Shown here one piece after another: positions 8,864-16,938 of a stretch of 32,148 bases of DNA. This DNA is from Myxococcales bacterium (GTDB lineage Bacteria > Myxococcota_A > UBA9042). The number at the start of each line of letters is the position of its first letter. Positions within the stretch are counted from its first letter, which is position 1. The notes under the pieces are model-generated. The model made no database searches and had not been told where the DNA came from. It worked only from the letters and a program-made list of their open reading frames with translations. Location of the stretch: contig PBTG01000170.1 of assembly GCA_002726535.1 (NCBI GenBank), forward strand, positions 1 to 32,148, given 5' to 3'. The position numbers and the translations under genes are program-made.

Positions 8864-11562
8864 GAGCGTTGCTCCGAAAGACGGCAATCGGCTTTGGGGT
8901 GCTGTGTATCGCCTTCGGAGGCTGTGCTGGCGAGGATACTCCGGCGAGCGGTGATACCGTAGTGAATGACAGTGCGTCGGCGACCGATACATCCGAGGGT
9001 GTGTCCGATACCACAGCTACCAATGCCCCGGACGTTCAGAGCGGCTCTGACGTGTCGCTCCCAGATGTGACCGGCTCCATCCTCCGACAAGGGCTTTTTC
9101 AAGCGATCGATGTCCCGGGAGACCCAAATCAGGTTTTTTATAGTTGTTGGACCGAGGGCACCACGCGTGCCTACCTCAGCGGCACCAAGGGCTCGATTGT
9201 TGGCTGGAATGGTCTGATTTGGAAAGAATTGAGCTCTGGCTTATTCACGACCTTAAACGGCATCGCAGCAGGCAAAGACGGACTCCGAGCCCACGCTGTG
9301 GGACTCAACGGCACCGTCGTCTCTGGTCAAGCGCTGAGCAAGCAAACGGTCGCTCAAACCTGGGGCCCCCCGGGGGGATGTCAGGTTGCCACCGATTGCG
9401 ACGACAAAGACGAATGCACCAACGACTACTGTGAGAGCGGTATCTGCCAACACACACCCTCCGGATCGAAGGGATGCTGTGGCTCGATCGCGTTCTCCGA
9501 CAGCTTCGCAAACATGGCGAACTGGACGGTGACAGACATTTACCAACAAGTGGTCGATCAGGGAGGTATCGTCTGGTCCGCAGCGGCCATCACCGGCAAA
9601 GACAACAAACCGCGCTACACCAGCGCTCCGAGCGCGATGTACTTTGGCCGCTTGGACAAGCCCTGCGCTTTCGACAGCAGCAAAGTGTGTGGAACCTTCG
9701 ACAATGGCAAGGTAGTCGGGTCACGTGCACGCTCACCGCTTTTTCAAGTCCCTGTGTCCGAGTCAGTGAAGCTGACCTTTCAACTCTTGTTGGATGTGGA
9801 AAATGGCACCGGATTTGACGTACTGACCTTGCACGTCAAACAAGGCAGCAAGAAGACCTTGGTGTGGGATAAGCAAAGCATCGGTGGCTCTGGCAAGACG
9901 GATGGCAAATTCATCACTCAGCAGGTTGACCTGACCAAGTGGGCTGGGGTGAGCATTGAATTGGAGTGGAGCTTTGACGCCAAGCAAAAGGACCTAAACG
10001 ACGGCGAAGGTGTATTCATCGATGACCTCAGCATCATGACCACCTGCGCTTCGGGTTCGAGCGCAGTCAAAGGGTTGACCAAATCGAGCTTCTTTGACGT
10101 CTGGGCATATGGAGATGACCTTGCCTATGCCGTCGGCGTCAACGGCGCGATCGCTAAGTGGAATGGCGACGAGTGGAAGATGCAGACCGATGGCAAACCC
10201 CAGGAGATTTACGCTCTTGGCGGCGTGGCTGGAGTCTTGCAACTCATTGCCGGCCAGAGTGGTCTTCTAGGGACTCTATCGACGGCTGGAATCGATAGCG
10301 TCAGCGATAGCACCATCTACACGTTGTACGACGTCGCGGTAACTGAAAACCTCAACGGCAAGACCCACGCTCTGGCTGTCGGAGCCGCAGGTACAGTGCT
10401 CGAATATGACGGCACACAGTGGGCTCTAAAACCTTTTCCGACCAAAGCCACCATTAAAGCGGTCACTTCCGCTGGTGGGGGAGTCTATTACGCCATCGCT
10501 GGGAGCTTGATTTACGAACGCTCTTCACTAGGCACATGGTCGATGAAAGCGGCGGCCTCTACGATCCTTAATGATATCGCTGCGACAGGTGCTGGGCAGG
10601 CAATCGCTGTCGGTGGTGCGGGCCTGATGATGCAGCGTTCAGGTGGAGTCTGGCAGCCGAAGCCAGGTACATTTGGGGTTAACAACGCGTACGCAATTCA
10701 TGTCAACGGCCCGAAAGACATTTGGGTGGTTGGCGACAACGGCATGGTGGCCAACTTCACTGGCGGCACTCAGTGGCAAGGCATCAAAGTTCCCACTGGC
10801 AAGCATCTCCGAGGGGTCTGGGCTAGCGCGCCGGACAATGTCTGGGTCGTCGGTCTCGCAGGTACCATGTTGCGCTTCAATGAAGGCAAATGGGCCACCA
10901 TCGCAGCTCCCATAGGAACCGCTGACTTCAGCGCGATTTGGGGCAGTGATCCCAACGATATCTACGCTGCGGCCCAGGGCGGCCTTTTGTTGAGATGGGA
11001 CGGACTGAACTGGAAGGTCATTGCCGCACCGGTCACGCAGACGCTCCGAGCAGTCTGGGGGACCGGGCCTACAGACGTCTGGGCGGTGGGAGACAAAGGT
11101 GCGATCTTTCACAACACTGGAGGCGGCTGGTCACCAACGCCGGTTGATCCCTTCGTGATTCCTGAGCAAGACCCATACATTGTTGAGTCGACCTTGCACG
11201 CCATTTGGGGCAACGCTCCAGATGACATCTGGGCTACGGGCGCGCCAGACGCAGATGGTCGCGGCGTTATGGTCCATTACGACGGAAAATCTTGGAAGTA
11301 CACACAGATTTTGGTGGACGAGCAGCGAACGATTCGAGCGATCTGGGGTTGGGATGCCTCACGTATGCTTTTGGTCGGAACCCAGGGAATGACAATGGGT
11401 TTTGACGGAAAGAACCTGACTGAACTCGACACCGGATCAATTTCTACTTTCCATGACGTATGTGGTTGGGGTAAGGACGCGCTTCTCGTGGGCAGTGTAG
11501 GCACTGTCCTACGCTATATCCCCCCGCTCAGCCAATCGAAGGCTGAGGAGACGAAACCCTAA
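8860..11562 (+). CDS. WAVG-propeller lipoprotein with MAM-like insertion
   Basis: The protein has 900 residues. The ATG overlaps the previous stop by 4 bases, with GAGGA 7 bases upstream. The lipobox is FGGC (lipid Cys22), followed by an acidic linker to about 72. Two WAVG-like blades (about 85-160) come first. A Cys-rich segment follows (170-205, with TDCDDKDECTNDYCESGIC). Residues 206-393 form a beta-rich domain like a MAM or jelly-roll ligand-binding domain, with FSDSFANMANW at its start and GVFIDDLSI near its end. Twelve more blades run from 400 to 890, several of them textbook (DVWAVGDKG, NVWVVGLAG, DIWVVGDNG). The total is 14 blades. The MAM-like call rests on the beginning and end motifs only. 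Binding of an extracellular glycan or protein is inferred. Confidence 0.85.
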   Translation: MRALLRKTAIGFGVLCIAFGGCAGEDTPASGDTVVNDSASATDTSEGVSDTTATNAPDVQSGSDVSLPDVTGSILRQGLFQAIDVPGDPNQVFYSCWTEGTTRAYLSGTKGSIVGWNGLIWKELSSGLFTTLNGIAAGKDGLRAHAVGLNGTVVSGQALSKQTVAQTWGPPGGCQVATDCDDKDECTNDYCESGICQHTPSGSKGCCGSIAFSDSFANMANWTVTDIYQQVVDQGGIVWSAAAITGKDNKPRYTSAPSAMYFGRLDKPCAFDSSKVCGTFDNGKVVGSRARSPLFQVPVSESVKLTFQLLLDVENGTGFDVLTLHVKQGSKKTLVWDKQSIGGSGKTDGKFITQQVDLTKWAGVSIELEWSFDAKQKDLNDGEGVFIDDLSIMTTCASGSSAVKGLTKSSFFDVWAYGDDLAYAVGVNGAIAKWNGDEWKMQTDGKPQEIYALGGVAGVLQLIAGQSGLLGTLSTAGIDSVSDSTIYTLYDVAVTENLNGKTHALAVGAAGTVLEYDGTQWALKPFPTKATIKAVTSAGGGVYYAIAGSLIYERSSLGTWSMKAAASTILNDIAATGAGQAIAVGGAGLMMQRSGGVWQPKPGTFGVNNAYAIHVNGPKDIWVVGDNGMVANFTGGTQWQGIKVPTGKHLRGVWASAPDNVWVVGLAGTMLRFNEGKWATIAAPIGTADFSAIWGSDPNDIYAAAQGGLLLRWDGLNWKVIAAPVTQTLRAVWGTGPTDVWAVGDKGAIFHNTGGGWSPTPVDPFVIPEQDPYIVESTLHAIWGNAPDDIWATGAPDADGRGVMVHYDGKSWKYTQILVDEQRTIRAIWGWDASRMLLVGTQGMTMGFDGKNLTELDTGSISTFHDVCGWGKDALLVGSVGTVLRYIPPLSQSKAEETKP
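10085..11520 (+). repeat. Twelve WAVG blades after the inserted domain (coding)
   Basis: Twelve units follow the MAM-like domain; two more lie before it at about 9145-9330. Unit openings include FFDVWAYGDD, LYDVAVTENL, LNDIAATGAG, LRGVWASAPD, FSAIWGSDPN, LRAVWGTGPT, LHAIWGNAPD and IRAIWGWDAS. The later units are closer to the consensus than the early ones. Confidence 0.7.
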
Positions 11563-11598
11563 ACGGATTCGTAAGTCGGTAGACCGAGAGAGGCAAAA

Positions 11599-13650
11599 AT
11601 GAAAATCACCAACGTGCTTGCGTGGGCTGTTGTGGCCATCCTTATTGCAGCCTGTAGCTCCGACCCTGGCGCAGCCACCATGGCTCTACCCGACGGAAGT
11701 GCATCGGACTCCTTAGTCGGACTCTACGATGGACAGAGCTCGACGAACGATTCGAACTCAGCCCAGGACACGTCTGGCGCGCCGGACAATGGCGCCAGTG
11801 CTGACGCGGGTCCCGGCGAGTCCAAAGGCGAGCTTCGCTTCGGCATGCCAAACGGTAACAAGGACGACTTTGGTGGACTCTGTAACGAGACCTGCAAGCT
11901 GACCCTGACTCAAAATACGGTTCGCAAAATTTACGTGCAATACTTGGTCGATGGCGCTCCGAAAGCCGAGGCATTGATTCGTTTCGCCAAAATCGATCCA
12001 AACAACGCCAATGCTGAAATTCTGATTGAAAACAGCATCACCGATGAAAACGGCTACGCGATCAGTGAACTCAAGGCTGGATCGGCCCTCGGCACCATCG
12101 ACATCGTTGCAGTGGTTCCCGATGACCAAAGCGCAGGCTCGAAAGTCTTTGATGTCAATGTCATCTCCAAGGCCAAAGGCCCGCTGCAGATTCGATTGAG
12201 CTACAAGGGCTCTGGTAACCCCTTAGAGTTGGTGTACCTCAAAGCTCGATTGACCAAACAAGACCCTGACGGCAAGCCGGCCTGCGCCAACGTGGACCTC
12301 GGTGATGTCTTACCGAAGGCTCAATGGGAGAGCCCTGGTAACCTGCAATGGAACAAACCCTGGGCGATCACCTACTCCGCGTTCGGAAAGTGGGTTCAAG
12401 AGCAGGTCGGTACCGATGGCAAACCGGTCACATTTACCGTCATTGGCGTCGCCGCGAAAAGCAACATCGATGCAGTTCGCGCCGCCGGTTGTGTCGACAC
12501 CGGCGCGACGGTCACCTGGAACCCACAAACTCAAGCGGTCGAGGGAGATGACGTCACGGTCGAATTGATGGAGTTGCCTCCGAAGCTCAAAGGCACCTAT
12601 GACATGGTGACCAAGCTCGATTTGATCTCGGTGCTGCCAGACAATGTGGAAAACGTCTTCAAAGCGATCTTCGACATCGTCACCGACCCGGTCGCCGGGA
12701 CGCTATCGGTGGTCTGCAAACTGGGCAACGCATCTTTAGCTGGATTTTGTGGTCAGATCTTTAACGATACAAAAAACCCGAATATCAACGACCTTAAGCA
12801 GCCCTTCGGTGCACTGATCGTTAAATTCTTGGGGGCGGTACTCTACGGCTATTTGCCCGACAACATTAAAACGGGGCTCAACACGGGTGCCGATCTGGCG
12901 AAGATCTTAACGGATCTCGAGTTGGGTGGAGTCATCGAGCTCAAAGCCGAGCCCGACTCCAAAGGCTATCTGGCCAAAGAGTTCACCAAGGACGAATTCC
13001 AATCGGTCACGTACAAATGGTCGCTGGGCAAAGCTTGTAACGGCAAAGATCCCAACTGTGGCAAAAAAACGTTCAGCATCTCTGTGTTCCAACCCGAAGC
13101 AATCGTCGGTCAGTTTGAGCTTTGGCGAGACGCACTGCTCAGCGAGATCAAAATCGGAGAGCATGGCTTGGTCGTAAAATGGGGCGCATTGATCAGCTAC
13201 ATCATCGAAAAACAACTGCTGCCCGCTTTGACCGCAGATCCGAAAAATCCGTCTGCTCCGGTCATCGACAGTTATGAGAAGTTCTTCAAGAGTTTACTCG
13301 CAGGCAAAGACTGCTTGATCAAAGACACCTGCTGTGAAGACTTCGCCAAAGGACTCGCGAAACAACAATCGCTGGTCAGCGAAGGCTTCCTCACCAACTC
13401 GTGTGGCTTGATCATCTCCGTTGGTGCTGGTTGGGTGAAATCGCAGTTATCCTCTTTAGACACCAACACCGGTGACCAAAAGACGATGACGCTCAAAACC
13501 GACAAGTGCCCGATCTTCGATGACAATCAAGACATGCTCATCGACACCATCGGAAAGGCGACCTTGCCTTGTAGCTGGAACCTACAGGTGAAGATCGGAG
13601 GCAAACCTCAGCCCCTAAAGGCCAGCTTCTACGCCATCCGTCAGGATTGA
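11599..13650 (+). CDS. Lipoprotein of unknown function with Ig-like N-terminal domain
   Basis: The protein has 683 residues. The ATG has GAGAGG 6 bases upstream. The lipobox is IAAC (lipid Cys19), followed by an Asp/Ser/Gly linker to about 75. Residues 90-180 look like a bacterial Ig-like module, with VQYLVDGAPKAEALIRF and ITDENGYAISELKAGS (a Big_1-type pattern). The remaining 500 residues are not recognised. They contain scattered cysteine pairs (for example CLIKDTCCEDF) and amphipathic segments. The gene is 36 bases after the WAVG gene and on the same strand, so it may belong to the same operon. It converges on priA with 7 bases between stops. A structural or surface role is inferred from the lipid anchor and neighbours only. 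Confidence 0.8.
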   Translation: MKITNVLAWAVVAILIAACSSDPGAATMALPDGSASDSLVGLYDGQSSTNDSNSAQDTSGAPDNGASADAGPGESKGELRFGMPNGNKDDFGGLCNETCKLTLTQNTVRKIYVQYLVDGAPKAEALIRFAKIDPNNANAEILIENSITDENGYAISELKAGSALGTIDIVAVVPDDQSAGSKVFDVNVISKAKGPLQIRLSYKGSGNPLELVYLKARLTKQDPDGKPACANVDLGDVLPKAQWESPGNLQWNKPWAITYSAFGKWVQEQVGTDGKPVTFTVIGVAAKSNIDAVRAAGCVDTGATVTWNPQTQAVEGDDVTVELMELPPKLKGTYDMVTKLDLISVLPDNVENVFKAIFDIVTDPVAGTLSVVCKLGNASLAGFCGQIFNDTKNPNINDLKQPFGALIVKFLGAVLYGYLPDNIKTGLNTGADLAKILTDLELGGVIELKAEPDSKGYLAKEFTKDEFQSVTYKWSLGKACNGKDPNCGKKTFSISVFQPEAIVGQFELWRDALLSEIKIGEHGLVVKWGALISYIIEKQLLPALTADPKNPSAPVIDSYEKFFKSLLAGKDCLIKDTCCEDFAKGLAKQQSLVSEGFLTNSCGLIISVGAGWVKSQLSSLDTNTGDQKTMTLKTDKCPIFDDNQDMLIDTIGKATLPCSWNLQVKIGGKPQPLKASFYAIRQD

Positions 13651-13657
13651 GGCTCGT

Positions 13658-15991
13658 TCAAGCGAAGTCCACCGGGTCGACGTCAATAAACAGACGCGAC
13701 CCGGTGGGCAGTTTGGACTCGAGATGAGTTTGCACCCACCTGATTTGGCCATGTAGCTCTGAGCGCTCTTTGGCTCTGAGTTGGATGTGTACTCGATAGA
13801 TCCCTTTGAGCTTGGAGACGCCAGCTTGAACCGGACCTAAAACGTTGGCCTCAAAATGACGCAGGTGTTCAGCCAAGACTCGAGCGCCCGCCATGGCCTG
13901 CTCTAAGCGCTTGTGGCGAACCTCTAAGAGCGCCAAATAGCCAAATGGGGGGTAAGCGCTCAGCGACCGCCTCTTCATCTCGTGTTCAACAAAAGCGTCA
14001 TGGTCCTGAGCCAATGCGAATCGGATCGCCGGATGCTCAGGAGCGTAGGTCTGCACGTACACTTGGCCCGGCTTGTCGCCTCTGCCCGCCCGGCCAGCGA
14101 CCTGCGTAATTAGTTGAAAGGTCTGTTCACTGGCACGAAAGTGGGGCATTCGCAAACCAGTCTCAGCGAGCAATACGCCGACGAGGGTGACCCGAGGAAA
14201 GTCGTGTCCTTTGGCCAGCATTTGAGTCCCGACCAAGATATCAATCTCTCCGGCACGAAAGCGATCGAGAGTCTCAACCATCCGCTGACCGTTCGCTGTA
14301 TCTCGATCGAAGCGCTCTACCCGCGCACTAGGTAAGAACTCACGCAACGTCTCTTCTATTCGCTCAGTCCCCGCACCGAGTCGCATGAAGTTGCGCCCAC
14401 CACAAGCGCGACAGCTCGTGTCGGGATCTTGAGAATAATCACAATAATGGCAGCGCAGTCGACGCTGACGCTGATGATAAGTCAGCGAGATGTCGCAGTG
14501 GGGACAGTCAACAGCCTCACCACAACTTGAGCATACGACTGTCACCGCAAAGCCTCGACGATTGTGCAAAATGATCGCCTGCTCTCCCCTGGTCAACACG
14601 CCTTGCAAATTGTCTTTCAACGCTACGCTGACAAGACTCAGCCGCCGCTCATCAAAGGGATCGGGCAAGCGCTCAGCGACTCGTAAATCCACTGTGAACG
14701 CCTCAGGCAAGCGCCGGTCTCCCACTCGGTGGTGCATGTACAGCCCATGCGCTCGACCGCGCTCGACCAGAGCCATCTCTTCACAGTTCGGAGTCGCAGA
14801 ACCGAGCACACAGATCGCTCCAGCTGCCTGAGCCCGTACCATGGCCAAGTCCCGAGCATGATATCGAAGAGAGGTCTGCTGCTTAAAACTGCCGTCATGA
14901 CACTCATCGAGCACGATCACTCCCAAATTGGACAGTGGTGCAAAAAGCGCCGACCGAGGGCCGATGACGATACAGGCGTCTTTGGACAGTACGCGACTGA
15001 GCTGGTCGAATCGCTCTCCTTGGCTCATCTGAGAATGTAGAGCAGCCACTCGATCGCCAAAACGTGCTCGGAATCGATAGACCAACTGGGGTGTCAACGC
15101 GATCTCGGGCACCAATACCAAGGCCGTTTTTCCGACCTCCAGACAGTGAGCGATCAGATGTAGGTAGACCTCAGTCTTACCCGATCCAGTGACGCCGCGG
15201 AGTACTGCGGTCCGATATAGCTCAGCCTTGGAAAACGCTAACAAACGCTCCAAAGCCTGACTCTGCTCTGAGGTCAAATCAGGGGGATTGTCCCGATCAA
15301 CTGGACTTCGCATGCCCAGCGGGTCACGTCGAACGCGCTGTTCCCACAATCGAATCAGCCCTCTTTCAGCCATCGACTCAAGGGTCTTGTGTGGCACCGA
15401 AATGCGTTTGATTGCTCCGGTGAGAGGATCGACAAACCGCCGAAGTGCAGAGACCTCCAACTCTCCTTTGGCAAGGACTTGGTCGAGCACACGCCGCTCT
15501 GTTGCTCGCAGATCTGTCGGTCGCTCTAGCCCATCGATGCGGGCGACCAACCACCTCGTTCGAATCGGCGCAGCGTCCCCCTGAACCTCGGTGTGGCGCA
15601 GGGCTCCCGGCAACGCCAGAGACAGCGCCATACCCTGTGGGCTGTGATAATAGCGCGCAGCAAAATCCAGACAGGCGAGCAGATCGTCGGTGAACAAAGG
15701 CGAGTCATCGAGGATGTCATCGATGGGTCTGAGTTTGGCGGCTGGACAATCGAGTTCATCGACCGCGGCGATCCGCCAAATCATGCCTACATGAAGACGT
15801 CCACGTAGGGGGACACGAACTCTACAGCCCACTTGAATCTTGTCGACCAGTCCGGCCGGGACCCCATAGCTGAGCGCGTCGGTCGGACCCGGAACAACCA
15901 CCTCAACACCAGCCGCGAAGGACTGGCCTGGACCGAGCCTTGCGTTCGCCAGGGGGCGCTTTGACGATGATGAATTAGATCGAGAGGTCAT
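13658..15991 (-). CDS. priA: Primosomal protein N' (PriA replication restart helicase)
   Basis: This superfamily-2 3'-5' DNA helicase reloads the replisome at stalled forks. The protein has 777 residues from ATG 15991; a 12-residue longer reading is possible, but this ATG fits the family start better. The N-terminal DNA-binding domain includes DALSYGVPAGL and RVRVPLRGR. Walker A is GVTGSGKTEVY (about 264). The Walker B/DExH box reads DECHD (about 360), where E. coli PriA has DEEHD. GSATP is motif III. Eight zinc cysteines lie in four CxxC pairs (CSSC, CPHC, CHYC, CRAC; about 482-534). Helicase motifs V and VI are in GTQMLAKGHDFP and QVAGRAGRG. The C-terminus ends at an inverted repeat shared with the converging lipoprotein gene. 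Confidence 0.97.
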   Translation of the reverse strand: MTSRSNSSSSKRPLANARLGPGQSFAAGVEVVVPGPTDALSYGVPAGLVDKIQVGCRVRVPLRGRLHVGMIWRIAAVDELDCPAAKLRPIDDILDDSPLFTDDLLACLDFAARYYHSPQGMALSLALPGALRHTEVQGDAAPIRTRWLVARIDGLERPTDLRATERRVLDQVLAKGELEVSALRRFVDPLTGAIKRISVPHKTLESMAERGLIRLWEQRVRRDPLGMRSPVDRDNPPDLTSEQSQALERLLAFSKAELYRTAVLRGVTGSGKTEVYLHLIAHCLEVGKTALVLVPEIALTPQLVYRFRARFGDRVAALHSQMSQGERFDQLSRVLSKDACIVIGPRSALFAPLSNLGVIVLDECHDGSFKQQTSLRYHARDLAMVRAQAAGAICVLGSATPNCEEMALVERGRAHGLYMHHRVGDRRLPEAFTVDLRVAERLPDPFDERRLSLVSVALKDNLQGVLTRGEQAIILHNRRGFAVTVVCSSCGEAVDCPHCDISLTYHQRQRRLRCHYCDYSQDPDTSCRACGGRNFMRLGAGTERIEETLREFLPSARVERFDRDTANGQRMVETLDRFRAGEIDILVGTQMLAKGHDFPRVTLVGVLLAETGLRMPHFRASEQTFQLITQVAGRAGRGDKPGQVYVQTYAPEHPAIRFALAQDHDAFVEHEMKRRSLSAYPPFGYLALLEVRHKRLEQAMAGARVLAEHLRHFEANVLGPVQAGVSKLKGIYRVHIQLRAKERSELHGQIRWVQTHLESKLPTGSRLFIDVDPVDFA
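13669..13707. terminator. Strong inverted repeat inside the priA 3' end
   Basis: The arms CCACCGGGTCG and CGACCCGGTGG pair perfectly over 11 bp. After one unpaired A, CGTC and GACG add 4 bp, leaving an 8-base loop AATAAACA. It starts 19 bases after the lipoprotein stop (13650) and lies wholly within the last priA codons. No T tract follows on either strand, so a Rho-assisted or bidirectional terminator, or an mRNA 3'-end stabiliser, is inferred. Confidence 0.6.
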
Positions 15992-16044
15992 AGACGCAGT
16001 GTGCGGCCAAGCAGGGTCAAGCCTCAAGGGCGATCCAACGCGAA

Positions 16045-16063
16045 TAAGACATTTTGTGTCTTA
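16045..16063 (-). terminator. Hairpin containing the stop codon of the membrane-protein gene
   Basis: On the - strand the arms TAAGACA and TGTCTTA (7 bp) flank the loop CAAAA, and the first TAA is the stop codon of the membrane-protein gene. Only TTCG follows, so as an intrinsic terminator it is weak. It may mark the mRNA 3' end before priA, whose start is 53 bases further on. Confidence 0.4.
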
Positions 16064-16882
16064 CCTACGCTCACTGCCAGTCAACCACAACCAAGCGGGT
16101 ACGGTCAGAAAAAGCACCGCAAGCAGCCAACTCAAGGCACTACCGAGCCCAATACCGAGCCAAGGGAAGAGCCACGTGGCTATCAGCGCGTAGCCAGACA
16201 CGGAAGTGGAGCCCAACATCATCGGTCCCACGGCACCACTAGGAACAGCTTCGCCTTGAGACATCCAAAGCGAGGTCATCGTGGTCAAAAATATCGCCGG
16301 AAATACGCTCGCGACTCCAGCGGCCAACTCAGCGCCCGAATCTCCGACGGCCACTGCTGCCGCGATCGCAATCGCGGCCAAAACCCCTCGACTGAGCAGT
16401 TGAGCCGCAGACACAGGCCGGCGTCCTCGCGGCGCCGGCACGTGAGTCCGACAGGCCCAAGCTCCAAAACTCGCCATGACGACCGTCGCACATCCTCCAA
16501 CCAACAAGGCATGCGAGCGAACGTATCGCATCGCGATCACGGACAAGGTCGCGATCACAGACCATAGCCCCAAAGAGCCAATGACCATCAAGATTAACCG
16601 TCGACGAACTGACCAGTTCGGCAAGCGCGATGGCAGTACACGCCACGTCCATAAAAAGATCGCATTGATCAACATGCCAACAGGAACCGCCCCCATGGCC
16701 TGTTCGAAACCCACACCTTCTGTGGCCGAAAACAAACCAATCGAGGCGGGCACAATCGTGGTGGGCAACGTGCCAATTAGACCGCCAATTCGTCCACCTA
16801 AGCGCTCGATAGCTACGGTACAACCAATGGCCACTGCGCCGGCGAAGACACCCACCAGGAGCAACTCCGAATGTACTTGCAT
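16061..16882 (-). CDS. Multi-pass membrane protein, unknown function
   Basis: The protein has 273 residues. The ATG at 16882 is chosen because GGAG lies 5 bases upstream; an ATG 18 bases earlier lacks this. About nine or ten hydrophobic segments fill the protein, with a basic loop (RTHVPAPRGRRP) in the middle. The N-terminal half has GGRIGGLIGTLPTTIVPASIG followed by AVPVGMLINA. The C-terminal half has AAGVASVFPAIFLTTM followed by GAVGPMMLGSTSVSGYAL. The parallel arrangement of these Gly/Pro-rich segments suggests an internal duplication, as in many transporters. I cannot name a family. It is divergent from nadC across 56 bases and upstream of priA. A small-molecule transport or permease role is only a guess. 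Confidence 0.8.
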   Translation of the reverse strand: MQVHSELLLVGVFAGAVAIGCTVAIERLGGRIGGLIGTLPTTIVPASIGLFSATEGVGFEQAMGAVPVGMLINAIFLWTWRVLPSRLPNWSVRRRLILMVIGSLGLWSVIATLSVIAMRYVRSHALLVGGCATVVMASFGAWACRTHVPAPRGRRPVSAAQLLSRGVLAAIAIAAAVAVGDSGAELAAGVASVFPAIFLTTMTSLWMSQGEAVPSGAVGPMMLGSTSVSGYALIATWLFPWLGIGLGSALSWLLAVLFLTVPAWLWLTGSERR

Positions 16883-16904
16883 GTCGTCTCCGTAGACCAA
16901 GCCA

Positions 16905-16932
16905 TTGCCAATCGTGTTCTGCTCAATACACT
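16905..16932 (+). promoter_or_regulatory. Candidate nadC promoter giving a leaderless mRNA
   Basis: TTGCCA (16905-16910) and TACACT (16927-16932) are 16 bases apart, in the 56-base gap between the divergent membrane-protein gene and nadC. Transcription starting about 7 bases past the -10 box would begin at or next to the nadC ATG (16939). The match is partial, and the promoter of the membrane-protein gene must lie in the same gap. Confidence 0.3.
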
Positions 16933-16938
16933 AGGCGC

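Noticed and set aside
16001-16567. 188-codon + strand frame opposite the membrane protein
   Set aside because: The translation is basic and low complexity; the - strand frame has clear membrane segments and a ribosome site.
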